Positions 1-7,571 of a stretch of 12,333 bases of DNA are shown in pieces. Origin of the DNA: Candidatus Heimdallarchaeota archaeon (GTDB lineage: Archaea; Asgardarchaeota; Heimdallarchaeia; Heimdallarchaeales; Kariarchaeaceae); contig JAOUKW010000080.1 in the NCBI GenBank assembly GCA_029882335.1, positions 1 through 12,333 on the forward strand, given 5' to 3'. A program made the position numbers and the translations under genes. The notes under the pieces were generated by a model. The model saw only the letters and a program-made list of their open reading frames with translations, did not search any database and had not been told where the DNA came from. Position 1 is the stretch's first letter, and the number at the start of each line of letters is the position of its first letter.

Positions 1-1
1 A

Positions 2-349
2 CATCACAGTTTAGAAACTTCATTTTTGTGGGATACTTTATCTTTGGAAAATGGAAATCTCTATAAAGTAAAACTTGTTTCTTTTGATTATTATGCATCG
101 TCCTTAGATGTTATTTCACCAATATTATCCATTTTCAATGATAATTCAAACACTGGTAATCCACCTTCAAGTAGCTCTTCTAGTTTACCAAGTAGTAGTT
201 CAAGTAGTTCTTCTTCCTCTTCTAGTCAAAATGGATTAGATAGTACTTCAAATATTACAGACGGAGGTTTTTTGAATATTCCATTTCTTATACCGATATA
301 TCTAATTATCAGTGTACTGATATATAAGAATAAGAAAACAAGAGTTTAA
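2..349 (+). CDS. C-terminal part of a Ser-rich, membrane-anchored surface protein (5'-truncated)
   Basis: The reading frame is open from base 2, so the gene begins upstream of the window; the TTG at 26 is probably internal. About 115 codons remain. The first part contains the pattern LWDTLSLENGNLYKVKLVSFD, close to the end of Ig-like beta-sandwich domains in archaeal secreted proteins and subtilases (typically WDT...NGxYxIxVxAxD). It is followed by a low-complexity linker made almost only of serine (bases about 169-229), then a hydrophobic segment (FLNIPFLIPIYLIISVLIY) and a short basic tail (KNKKTRV). This is the usual layout of an archaeal surface protein held by a C-terminal membrane helix, with the Ser linker as a stalk that may be O-glycosylated. 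The catalytic or binding part lies outside the window, so its function cannot be named. It converges with the RING-helicase gene, 35 bases away. Confidence 0.75.
   Translation, partial: HHSLETSFLWDTLSLENGNLYKVKLVSFDYYASSLDVISPILSIFNDNSNTGNPPSSSSSSLPSSSSSSSSSSSSQNGLDSTSNITDGGFLNIPFLIPIYLIISVLIYKNKKTRV
169..229 (+). repeat. Serine-codon low-complexity tract
   Basis: An in-frame run of AGT, TCA, TCT and TCC codons encodes about 20 serines with one leucine-proline interruption. Mixed codons rather than one repeated triplet suggest selection for the amino acid as well as replication slippage. It forms the stalk between the Ig-like domain and the membrane anchor. Confidence 0.8.
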
Positions 350-384
350 TTACAATAAATATCAATATTCAAAAACCAGACAAT

Positions 385-3300
385 TTATTCATATTCTAAT
401 TTTACTTCTTCAAAATCAATAATAAAATTAAGATAAGGTGCATATATTGTATTTTCAAGTCTTAGAATTTTAGTTTTATTTGTGATTATATTTGAATTTG
501 CATTTATTGGTAGTTCATTTGACAGAACACCTACTATATCAAATACAAAATGTTTCTCAATTTTTGCTTTATTATTAATTAAATTTAATATAAACATGGG
601 AATTGATTGATAATAAGTATATACATGATATTCTTGCTTATTTCCCATAATATAATCAAGTAACCATTTATCCATTAAATAAAATATTTCCGGATAATAT
701 GAAATAAACAAATTAACATCTGCATTTGTACCAACTCGATTATACTTTATAATTTCCAATCGAATTTTAGTTTGTATCTTACTATACTCTAAGCTATGAT
801 TAATAAGATCCAAATATGAATAGAATCTTTCTTCAAATTCATCCCTATTCATTCTATAGGGTGTATCAATGGTTATCTTCAGAGCTAATTTATATCGAAG
901 AGTCAATTTACCTTCTCTTTGTTTCCATTCAGAAATTACATGATTTCGAATATTATAATAATTTTGATTTAGAAGATCATTATTTATTTGGAATGAATTT
1001 ATAGATTTAAAATTTTGACCAGACAACTCTAATAATTGTTGTTCTAAAATATACTCACCTTCCATAAAGACCTTAACATTATATATTTTAGTAAAAGATT
1101 TTTGTTTACTAATTGTATGTATGTACTTAATGCGAACTACTTCCGAAATCAATAGCTCTTGAATCGGAATTTTCACCGATTCAATTGGTATTGGTAGAAA
1201 AATCCCCATTAATTTACCTGGAATTTCACTTTTCCAAGCCAACTCCTTAAGATCAATGTATCTGGCGGATTCAGGTATAATATTAAATTCTATTAGATAA
1301 CCACTGTTTAAATTATCACGATTTAAATCATTTACCATGTCAATTATTATTTCAACCTCATCTTGATTTATCGTTGAAGAAAATGTACTAGAATTGGAAG
1401 TTTTATTGAAAGGTGGAATTAGAACTTGAAATGTATATTTATAATCTTCATTAATAGTTTTGACCTCGACTGGAATTCTATTTTTACTTATTATATCTAT
1501 AGATTGAAAGCAGAATTTCAATGCAACTGCAATATGATCGATAATAGAGGTGAATAAATTTTGATCATCAAATTCTTCTAGATTAATAGTAAATGATATT
1601 ACATGGTAGAGTTTTCCTAATTCTTCACCAACCTTCCAGAGATCATAAAACAAATCACGATTTAAGGATTTGTTAAATCCACTTTGATTAAAGGTTTCTG
1701 AAATTAATGAATTTTGTAAATTTGGAAGTAATTCTGCGTTCAGTCTATTTACATTATTACGAATATTACCAGAACTATCAACTCCAAAATAATTTTTATG
1801 CTTATCTACATATTTTGCATATTCCTCGATTGAAAACGGTATTAAGGAACTTGGATTGGGGCAGATTTCCCAAATATTTGAGCATTTATTTTTTACGCGT
1901 GGGTTTTGACGTAGAGCACGGCCTTTGACTTGATTAACCGTCATATATGCAGTAACAGTAGTAAGATCAATCACTGTATTTAGTGAACGCGAATCCCAAC
2001 CTTCACCCAGTAAAAATTTTGTTCCTACAAGCAACTTAGTATAACCTTCCTCAAATAAATATGTAACTAATCGGGTATATGTATCTGTAGACCAATTTAA
2101 ACCCGTACCATTAATAATTGAGTATTTAGCTTGTTTTGGTTTTTTTGTTTTTAGTTTAATATCGTAGCTGTGGTGTTTAATCCATTTTTCCGCGAGTTCA
2201 AGAAACTTCTCGGTAAAATCATCATCAACTAACAAGGATTTACCAGTAACCAAGATTGGTTGTAATAAATCAGCAGTTTCATCACGTACTAAACTATTGA
2301 ATACACCAATTGCACCATTACATCCTTTATATTGAAATTTATACTCCGTGGGATGATTCTCTTGTTCTAGTATAACTAATATTCTTGGATCTTCAATATT
2401 CTTCAATTCTTTATGAACTATTTGTAAGGTTAGAGCAATTTTTAAACTTGAGTTCTGATATAGCCATCTAAGATGGTTCTCATTCACTTTAGATTGATTT
2501 TGTTGTATAAAATTAACTTCTAGAAATCCTTGTAAATGATGAAAATCAAGTTCTGAAAGATAACCTGTATTCTGTAATGTAAGTATTTTTTTAATATCAA
2601 CATTTGAAAAAGATTTTAGTATTGTTGATTTTTTCAATTCAGTTGGATCGATATCCAAATCAAGGTGTTTTATAACAGTTGGATATGAATCTTTAAGAAT
2701 AGATACACATACATCCTCCAGTTCATTTAAACTAGGATATGTAACAACAATATCGTGATATGGAACCAATATACCTTGTCTGACCAGATATGGTAGTGGA
2801 ATATTGGATCGATTATCTTTAAATATATCTTTAAACGTATCTGTTTCTCTTTCTGGAGGGGTGGCAGTCAATCCCAATATTTTTGCTTCTGGAAATAATG
2901 AAAGTAATTGTATCATAGATACACCCCATTTTGAGGTTAATCTATGACATTCATCAAAAATTATAAACTTGATATTATGCTTTTTTAAATGAGAGACAAG
3001 AGTAGAATCAGTTTTATCTTTACGTTTTTTACTAGCTAATTCTTTCAATTCTGTATTTATTTTTTGATAAGTTGTAATTGTGAAGGGTCTCAAATCACCA
3101 TTCTCTCGGTTGATAATTTCACTAAGAAGAAGTTTAGTATCTGATTTAAGGAACATCTCTGTTCTATCAATCCAACTACCCAGTACTGCTAGATTTGGTG
3201 TTAGAATTAGAGTATGATGACCTAGCTTTCTAGCAACTGCCAATCCAATTATTGTTTTTCCACTGCCTGGTGGACTGATTAATAAGTGAGAATTTTCATT

Positions 3301-3684
3301 TTGCAACTTATGATACAATTGATTAATTAATAATGTTTGAAATTCATAAAATTCCAATTGAAACTCAAATTTATCAAATATTTCTTCACGTTTAAGATAT
3401 TTTTCTTTTTGAAGCAGATATTGATTTTCGATAATTCCTGTTTTTAGATAAATATTGTTGTATGTATCTTTGCGATACTCGATTCGACAAACTGGACAAC
3501 TTCCCTTTTTCTTTAACCACACATTCAATTCTTCTTTATGAAATAAATAATTGCATTCTTTACATTCTAATAATTGATTTTCAATTTCAAATACTTGATA
3601 ACATAATACACACCTTTCAATTGAAGTGACACATGTCTGACAAATATCCCCAACCATTTTAGAATTACATACAGGACAATTCAA
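385..3684 (-). CDS. RING-type zinc finger fused to an SF2 (DEAD/DEAH-like) helicase, 1099 aa
   Basis: N-terminus: two CxxC pairs (C3/C6, C15/C18) form a small zinc ribbon. A RING-like finger follows (C25, C28, C41, C44, H49, C63, C66) with the RING-H2-like ending FHKEELNVWLKKKGSCPVCR. The SF2 core comes next: motif I SPPGSGKT (137-144), motif II DECH (244-247), motif III TAT (273-275), motif V GEGWD (560-564) and motif VI QVKGRALR (585-592). About 400 C-terminal residues match nothing I recognise. The stretch from GEGWD through GRALRQNP to the KHKNYFGVDSSG region resembles, from memory, a family of long bacterial DEAD/DEAH helicases. Likely role: ATP-driven remodelling of nucleic acid, with the finger binding nucleic acid or acting as a ubiquitin E3; Rad5/HLTF join the same two modules differently. 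The only in-frame start is TTG at 3684, and the Shine-Dalgarno site suits an ATG in another frame (see findings). It is last in a co-directional series of four genes. Confidence 0.88.
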   Translation of the reverse strand: MNCPVCNSKMVGDICQTCVTSIERCVLCYQVFEIENQLLECKECNYLFHKEELNVWLKKKGSCPVCRIEYRKDTYNNIYLKTGIIENQYLLQKEKYLKREEIFDKFEFQLEFYEFQTLLINQLYHKLQNENSHLLISPPGSGKTIIGLAVARKLGHHTLILTPNLAVLGSWIDRTEMFLKSDTKLLLSEIINRENGDLRPFTITTYQKINTELKELASKKRKDKTDSTLVSHLKKHNIKFIIFDECHRLTSKWGVSMIQLLSLFPEAKILGLTATPPERETDTFKDIFKDNRSNIPLPYLVRQGILVPYHDIVVTYPSLNELEDVCVSILKDSYPTVIKHLDLDIDPTELKKSTILKSFSNVDIKKILTLQNTGYLSELDFHHLQGFLEVNFIQQNQSKVNENHLRWLYQNSSLKIALTLQIVHKELKNIEDPRILVILEQENHPTEYKFQYKGCNGAIGVFNSLVRDETADLLQPILVTGKSLLVDDDFTEKFLELAEKWIKHHSYDIKLKTKKPKQAKYSIINGTGLNWSTDTYTRLVTYLFEEGYTKLLVGTKFLLGEGWDSRSLNTVIDLTTVTAYMTVNQVKGRALRQNPRVKNKCSNIWEICPNPSSLIPFSIEEYAKYVDKHKNYFGVDSSGNIRNNVNRLNAELLPNLQNSLISETFNQSGFNKSLNRDLFYDLWKVGEELGKLYHVISFTINLEEFDDQNLFTSIIDHIAVALKFCFQSIDIISKNRIPVEVKTINEDYKYTFQVLIPPFNKTSNSSTFSSTINQDEVEIIIDMVNDLNRDNLNSGYLIEFNIIPESARYIDLKELAWKSEIPGKLMGIFLPIPIESVKIPIQELLISEVVRIKYIHTISKQKSFTKIYNVKVFMEGEYILEQQLLELSGQNFKSINSFQINNDLLNQNYYNIRNHVISEWKQREGKLTLRYKLALKITIDTPYRMNRDEFEERFYSYLDLINHSLEYSKIQTKIRLEIIKYNRVGTNADVNLFISYYPEIFYLMDKWLLDYIMGNKQEYHVYTYYQSIPMFILNLINNKAKIEKHFVFDIVGVLSNELPINANSNIITNKTKILRLENTIYAPYLNFIIDFEEVKLEYE

Positions 3685-3715
3685 TATTTTTTGTCATAGT
3701 CATAAAATTATAAAT

Positions 3716-3721
3716 CCTCCT
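3716..3721 (-). promoter_or_regulatory. Shine-Dalgarno sequence AGGAGG upstream of the RING-helicase
   Basis: Read on the minus strand, AGGAGG precedes an ATG at 3703-3701 by 12 bases and the TTG used by the helicase frame by 31 bases. The ATG is therefore the better-placed start, but its frame closes after 12 codons. The site also overlaps a 13-base palindrome (3718-3730). Confidence 0.5.
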
Positions 3722-3730
3722 GAATCAGGA
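3718..3730. repeat. 13-bp palindrome TCCTGA-A-TCAGGA
   Basis: Perfect 6-bp arms around one central base, lying just upstream of the RING-helicase and overlapping its Shine-Dalgarno site. It could be an operator or a small RNA hairpin hiding the ribosome site, or chance. No second copy was noticed in the window. Confidence 0.35.
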
Positions 3731-3773
3731 TAATTTATTATTATGAATTTAATGTATTTCTATCATTGAAATG

Positions 3774-4925
3774 TTATGATTTTTCATATAAGGTAAGGAT
3801 TAACCTTTCTATATATGTCTTGATTAATTCTGATTCTCTTTCATACAGTTTTTCATAAATTATTACTCTATTCTTATCACTGATAATTTCCATTGCATAA
3901 TCATAGATTTTATATTTTATTATTTCAATCCTTTCAAGTTCATTTAATGGAATAATGGCTTTAATATCATCACGTAATTTTTGTTCTCTGATAACAACTA
4001 TTTCATCAGAAAAAACTATAATAACATCATTATTCACCATTCTATTTATCCCCCTAACAATAGCAAAAATAAATAATCCAGTAAATGTAAAAAATCCAAA
4101 GGAAATAACGTATGCTCCTGCAAAATTAGTACTTATACCTGCCATTAGCATTAATATTGCGATTAATAAGAGAGGTAGACTAATACAAGAAAAAATAATT
4201 ATTCTATTCAGAGATGGAGCTTCATCTTGAGTATATAGTGAATTATTTTCACGAGAAATTTTAATTCCACCCACAAAATTGGATATGTATAAATTACGTA
4301 CCTCTTTCCTGAAACTTGGAAGTATTATTTCGTTTTTATCTAATGGGGTTAATTTAGATTCTTTTAATTTATCAATTAAAGGTGTATTCAATTCATTTTG
4401 TAACATAAGTACCTCATCTTCACAGGTTAAATCAAGTACAGGAAGATTAAGGAATTCTGATAATTGTTCAATATAATCATTGTAAATTGATTTGTAATCA
4501 CCATTATCAGCAAATATTACTTTTTCTTTTTTCTTTTTTTTAAGACCTATTGACCATATTTGAGATAAATATGAATCATTACTAGATGATTTTACAATTT
4601 TCCATTCTCTTTTAATGAACAATCGATGTTCCTTGTCTATTTTTATAGTTTCATTATTAACATTTAACGACTTTTTATCAGTTGAAATTATTACTTTTTT
4701 AACATCAAAAAACGATTTAATAAATAAAAAATAAAATAATAAAGTTATACCGAATAAAACATGACCTATAATTTCTAATCCTATACTATATGCAAATATT
4801 GTAAATCCCCCAAAAAAAGGAAGAATAGTACATGTGGCTAGTAAAATCTTTGTTATATATTCAGTTTTTCTTTTATTAATATAAAACTCAAATCCATCTT
4901 TGGTTTCATTATAATGGATATACAT
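3774..4925 (-). CDS. Membrane protein with two helical hairpins and two PH-like cytosolic segments, 383 aa
   Basis: I do not recognise the family by name. The protein looks like an internal duplication. Half one has two membrane helices (about 25-47 and 50-70) and then a soluble part rich in short beta strands (from VKKVIISTDKKSLNV) ending in a helix (IYNDYIEQLSEFLNL). Half two has two more helices (about 241-262 and 268-291) and then a similar strand-rich part (NDVIIVFSDEIVVIREQ...) ending in a helix (ESELIKTYIERLILTLY). A helical hairpin followed by seven or so strands and a closing helix is the layout of bacterial/archaeal PH-like (bPH, DUF304-type) membrane proteins, so that is the inferred fold. 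A run of lysines (129-133) lies in the first soluble part. ATG start at 4925. It sits 89 bases upstream of the RING-helicase and 150 bases downstream of the MIT-HerA gene on the same strand. Function unknown; a membrane-surface scaffold is a guess. Confidence 0.75.
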   Translation of the reverse strand: MYIHYNETKDGFEFYINKRKTEYITKILLATCTILPFFGGFTIFAYSIGLEIIGHVLFGITLLFYFLFIKSFFDVKKVIISTDKKSLNVNNETIKIDKEHRLFIKREWKIVKSSSNDSYLSQIWSIGLKKKKKEKVIFADNGDYKSIYNDYIEQLSEFLNLPVLDLTCEDEVLMLQNELNTPLIDKLKESKLTPLDKNEIILPSFRKEVRNLYISNFVGGIKISRENNSLYTQDEAPSLNRIIIFSCISLPLLLIAILMLMAGISTNFAGAYVISFGFFTFTGLFIFAIVRGINRMVNNDVIIVFSDEIVVIREQKLRDDIKAIIPLNELERIEIIKYKIYDYAMEIISDKNRVIIYEKLYERESELIKTYIERLILTLYEKS

Positions 4926-5075
4926 GACTGTGTAATTTAAAGTAGTTTTAAGAATTTTTACTATAACAAATATATTTTTGTAGATAAATTTAGTTAGAAT
5001 TTAATTAAAGACCTATTTTATATGATAATGTGATATCAGTACAAATAACTATGAAATATATTTATTCTTAATTCT

Positions 5076-6554
5076 TTAAATTTTATCAGCCTTATATGGA
5101 CGTGTTGAATGAGCATGCATTCGTACCCTGCGAGGTTCAGAATCTGAACTAGTGATTAAATATCCTTCACCAGGGAGGGTTAGATCGGTTAGTAATCGTT
5201 CATTAATATGTAATTCTTTTGAGTTTAATTTAGCTTCTTTATTATTCATTGGTTTCAGAATCATTTTTGATGCCATATTGGATTTTACATCCTCTCCAAA
5301 ATGTGTTCCTGATTGACTTGCAAGGATTAATCCAATTCCAAATTTCCTAGCTTCAGTTGCGAGGATATTTATAATATGACTAGGATCATTTACTTTACCT
5401 CTGAATCCCATTAATATTTTAACTTCATCTATTACAATATATAATCTGAATTTATTTTCTCCTTCTTTTACAAAGCCTAATGATTTTGCATATGCAAAAA
5501 CCTGTCTCATAATAGTATCAGCAGCAACAGCTTGTAAGGAAAGAGACGTGAGAGGTTTAAGATTTATTCTTAGTGGATACTCAAAAATATCGGGAATATC
5601 TAAAATATTTTTTCCTGTAAATGCAGGATGTTCTAACAAGGGAGTTAATCTTGCAAGTAATGCTAAATAAGTAGTTCGAGCTTCAGTAGTATCCTTTAAT
5701 AAGTTAAGATATTGATTTAAATTTTCAAAATTAGGGGGATTTCTTGACCATGTATCAGGTACTTTTTGAACAATACCCATTTTCTTGTATAAATCTATTA
5801 GAGTTTTTCTCAACTCTGTAATCATATTTGCTGAAAATTTTGATTCTATAGAATCCTGAAAGGAATCGAGCATTTGATTAATCTTTGGAATAGCTCCACC
5901 TTCTCCTTTATCTAATGATGTAATTTTTAAGGGATTTATCGAATACTCACCAGTGAAATCAAAATTGATTGAAGTAATTGGTACTTCAATATCTCCATGT
6001 AAATCCAATACAAGACATGGATAGCCTCTTTCAACTAATTCAGTGATAAGGCTCTTTAATCCATCTGTTTTTCCAGAACCACTACCTCCAACCATCATCA
6101 TAAATCCGTTCATTTCCTCATTTGGGTTCCAATCCACGTGATTCCCCAACTCAGTATGTAATCCAAATGGTATTGTAGGTTCTATTTTTGTTTTATTGAA
6201 AGGAAATTTGGAAAAATCGATACTTGAAGATTTAGATGACGCAAATATTAATCCATCATTAGGTGATTTTGCTTTACCTGTGGTACTTTTAGTATCAGCC
6301 TTATTGTTATTAGATTTTTCAGGTATAGAATCTATCTTACTCAAATTAATAAGTAGATCGGTATTTTTTGCCTTTTCGATAAATTGTGCTGCGATAGTTT
6401 CAAATTTAACTTTATTTTTAACAGATTGTTTTGAGAACTTTAATGCTAGTTCAGCCGCATCTAGATATATTAGTTTCGCTTTCTGATAATCCCCATTCTC
6501 CTCATATTCTTCTGCTTGTTTCAGAAGATCAGATAATTTACCGGCATCCACCAT
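5076..6554 (-). CDS. MIT-domain / HerA-FtsK-type ATPase fusion, 492 aa
   Basis: Residues about 5-72 form a three-helix unit with the MIT signature (LLKQAEEYEENGDYQKAKLIY, then AAELAL, then FETIAAQFIEKAKNTDLL). MIT domains bind tails of ESCRT-III proteins in eukaryotes and in archaeal Cdv systems. A polar linker (about 78-105) rich in N, S, T and K follows. The ATPase of the HerA/FtsK pumping class comes next: Walker A GGSGSGKT (156-163), LVLDLHGD (181-188), Walker B LYIVIDE (D376, E377), the conserved EARKFGIGLILASQS (401-415) with a candidate arginine finger R403 and sensor Q414, and a closing PGEGYLI. HerA relatives form hexameric rings that move DNA or, less often, protein. The MIT unit would recruit the ring to an ESCRT-like polymer or membrane site; that step is inference. 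ATG at 6554 has a TATA element 26 bases upstream, fitting a leaderless mRNA. No NurA nuclease gene is adjacent. Confidence 0.88.
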   Translation of the reverse strand: MVDAGKLSDLLKQAEEYEENGDYQKAKLIYLDAAELALKFSKQSVKNKVKFETIAAQFIEKAKNTDLLINLSKIDSIPEKSNNNKADTKSTTGKAKSPNDGLIFASSKSSSIDFSKFPFNKTKIEPTIPFGLHTELGNHVDWNPNEEMNGFMMMVGGSGSGKTDGLKSLITELVERGYPCLVLDLHGDIEVPITSINFDFTGEYSINPLKITSLDKGEGGAIPKINQMLDSFQDSIESKFSANMITELRKTLIDLYKKMGIVQKVPDTWSRNPPNFENLNQYLNLLKDTTEARTTYLALLARLTPLLEHPAFTGKNILDIPDIFEYPLRINLKPLTSLSLQAVAADTIMRQVFAYAKSLGFVKEGENKFRLYIVIDEVKILMGFRGKVNDPSHIINILATEARKFGIGLILASQSGTHFGEDVKSNMASKMILKPMNNKEAKLNSKELHINERLLTDLTLPGEGYLITSSDSEPRRVRMHAHSTRPYKADKI

Positions 6555-6574
6555 ATTTGTATTATATTATTCAG

Positions 6575-6585
6575 CATTATAATTC
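6575..6585 (-). promoter_or_regulatory. TATA-box for the MIT-HerA gene
   Basis: Reads GAATTATAATG on the minus strand, centred about 26 bases before the ATG at 6554. This is the standard distance between an archaeal TATA box and the transcription start, so the message would begin at or next to the start codon. There is no Shine-Dalgarno motif, in agreement. Confidence 0.5.
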
Positions 6586-6716
6586 TTTTGTATTACTTAA
6601 TTTTAATTCGAATATGAAAAACGTTAAAATTTGGGGATGAATTAATATAACTACTACATATGTAATTAAACTAGATTTTCATCTAAATTTTAATTTCAGA
6701 TCCTGCAATTGAAAAT

Positions 6717-7394
6717 TTAACTATTTTTCTTTTTATCTCTTAAATCATTTCTAGAATTACGGGCTTGATTCCTTAAGGCTCGAATTTGTTTACCTAACTC
6801 CACGAACTCTCCATGATATTTATCACCTAGATTAGAAGACTGTCTACCCATTAATTGATATGCTTTGAAATCTTCATGTAGACTTTGTTTCTTATCGGAA
6901 GTTAGTACTAATTCATCATGAAGTTCATTTAATTGATTAAATAGTTTTGGAAGTTCGTCTTTTATCAATTTTAATTCTTCATATTTTTCATCTCGTAGTT
7001 TTTTGTCAGTTATTTCATTCATTTCTGCATAGAGTTGTGTTCTCTGTTCTAATAATTTATTTTTTCGATCCTTCAATTCGTCTTTTTGTTTTCTTAAATC
7101 ATTTAATTTTTCACCTAATCTGTCTCGTTCCTCTTTGCTCTCTTTTGAACGGTCAAATTGGATTTTTGTATTTAAATTTTGATCGTCTCTTAACAATTTA
7201 ACTTCTTGTCTTTTCTCTTCCAATCCTAATATTTGCTTTTCCAATTTATCATGCTTCTTCTCAAGTTCATTTACTTCACGCTCTACATGAAATGATTTTA
7301 TAGAAATATTACCTGAAGTCTTACTATTCTTCATAGTAATAAATAAATTAGAACCTTTAAAGCTATCCTGATTTTCTTTTTCTTTCTTGGACAT
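6717..7394 (-). CDS. Coiled-coil protein, COG1340-like, 225 aa
   Basis: After a polar N-terminal stretch (MSKKEKENQDSFKGSNLF...), almost the whole protein is charged helix with heptad-like spacing (ELEKKHDKLEKQILGLEEKR, LGEKLNDLRKQKDELKDRKN). The end (SLHEDFKAYQ..., HGEFVELGKQIRALRNQARN) resembles archaeal coiled-coil proteins of the COG1340 type, whose function is not established. No membrane segment, enzyme motif or zinc ligand is visible. The frame is open back to 7496, but the extra 34 residues are of a different, non-helical composition. I chose the ATG at 7394, since MSKKEKE is a typical start; the ATG at 7403 is an alternative. It lies 162 bases upstream of the MIT-HerA gene on the same strand, so a partner or scaffold for that ATPase is possible but unproven. 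Confidence 0.78.
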   Translation of the reverse strand: MSKKEKENQDSFKGSNLFITMKNSKTSGNISIKSFHVEREVNELEKKHDKLEKQILGLEEKRQEVKLLRDDQNLNTKIQFDRSKESKEERDRLGEKLNDLRKQKDELKDRKNKLLEQRTQLYAEMNEITDKKLRDEKYEELKLIKDELPKLFNQLNELHDELVLTSDKKQSLHEDFKAYQLMGRQSSNLGDKYHGEFVELGKQIRALRNQARNSRNDLRDKKKNS

Positions 7395-7540
7395 GGGAAT
7401 CATTATCAGAATATATTGGATAGTTTCTGATATTTTAGTATATGCATACCCATTAATATATTTTCTAATGGTGCAACTATGTATATTACAATTCAATAAC
7501 TAAACTAATGTACGGAAATAATATATGTAAAATAGTACAG

Positions 7541-7550
7541 GTTTATAAGT
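7541..7550 (+). promoter_or_regulatory. TATA-box for the anchored secreted protein
   Basis: GTTTATAAGT is centred about 27 bases upstream of the ATG at 7572, the right distance for an archaeal promoter giving a leaderless transcript. It lies in the 177-base divergent region shared with the coiled-coil gene, so regulators binding there could act on both genes. Confidence 0.6.
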
Positions 7551-7571
7551 CAAGAAAGATAGATATTTATC

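Noticed and set aside
371..375. T5 run on the minus strand just after the RING-helicase stop
   Set aside because: Archaeal termination can use T-tracts, but five T in a genome this AT-rich is not convincing.
816..1004. Plus-strand frame of 62 codons inside the RING-helicase
   Set aside because: Lies wholly antisense to a gene with strong motifs; composition is that of a reversed coding strand, with no ribosome site.
3955..4476. Two plus-strand frames (3955-4230 and 4279-4476) antisense to the membrane protein
   Set aside because: Shadow frames; their hydrophobicity merely mirrors the membrane helices encoded on the other strand.
6196..6640. Overlapping plus-strand frames antisense to the MIT domain and its upstream gap
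   Set aside because: They conflict with the well-supported MIT-HerA coding sequence and show no start signals.
6670..6716. Weak inverted repeat (TTTCA / TGAAA with AT-rich flanks) after the coiled-coil gene
   Set aside because: Arms of about five bases in very AT-rich DNA are expected by chance, and no clear T-tract follows on the minus strand, so I do not call a terminator.
7395..7496. 34-residue N-terminal extension of the coiled-coil protein
   Set aside because: The composition (Cys, Tyr, Ile-rich) does not fit the rest of the protein, and it would cover the divergent promoter region; MSKKEKE at 7394 is a more natural start.
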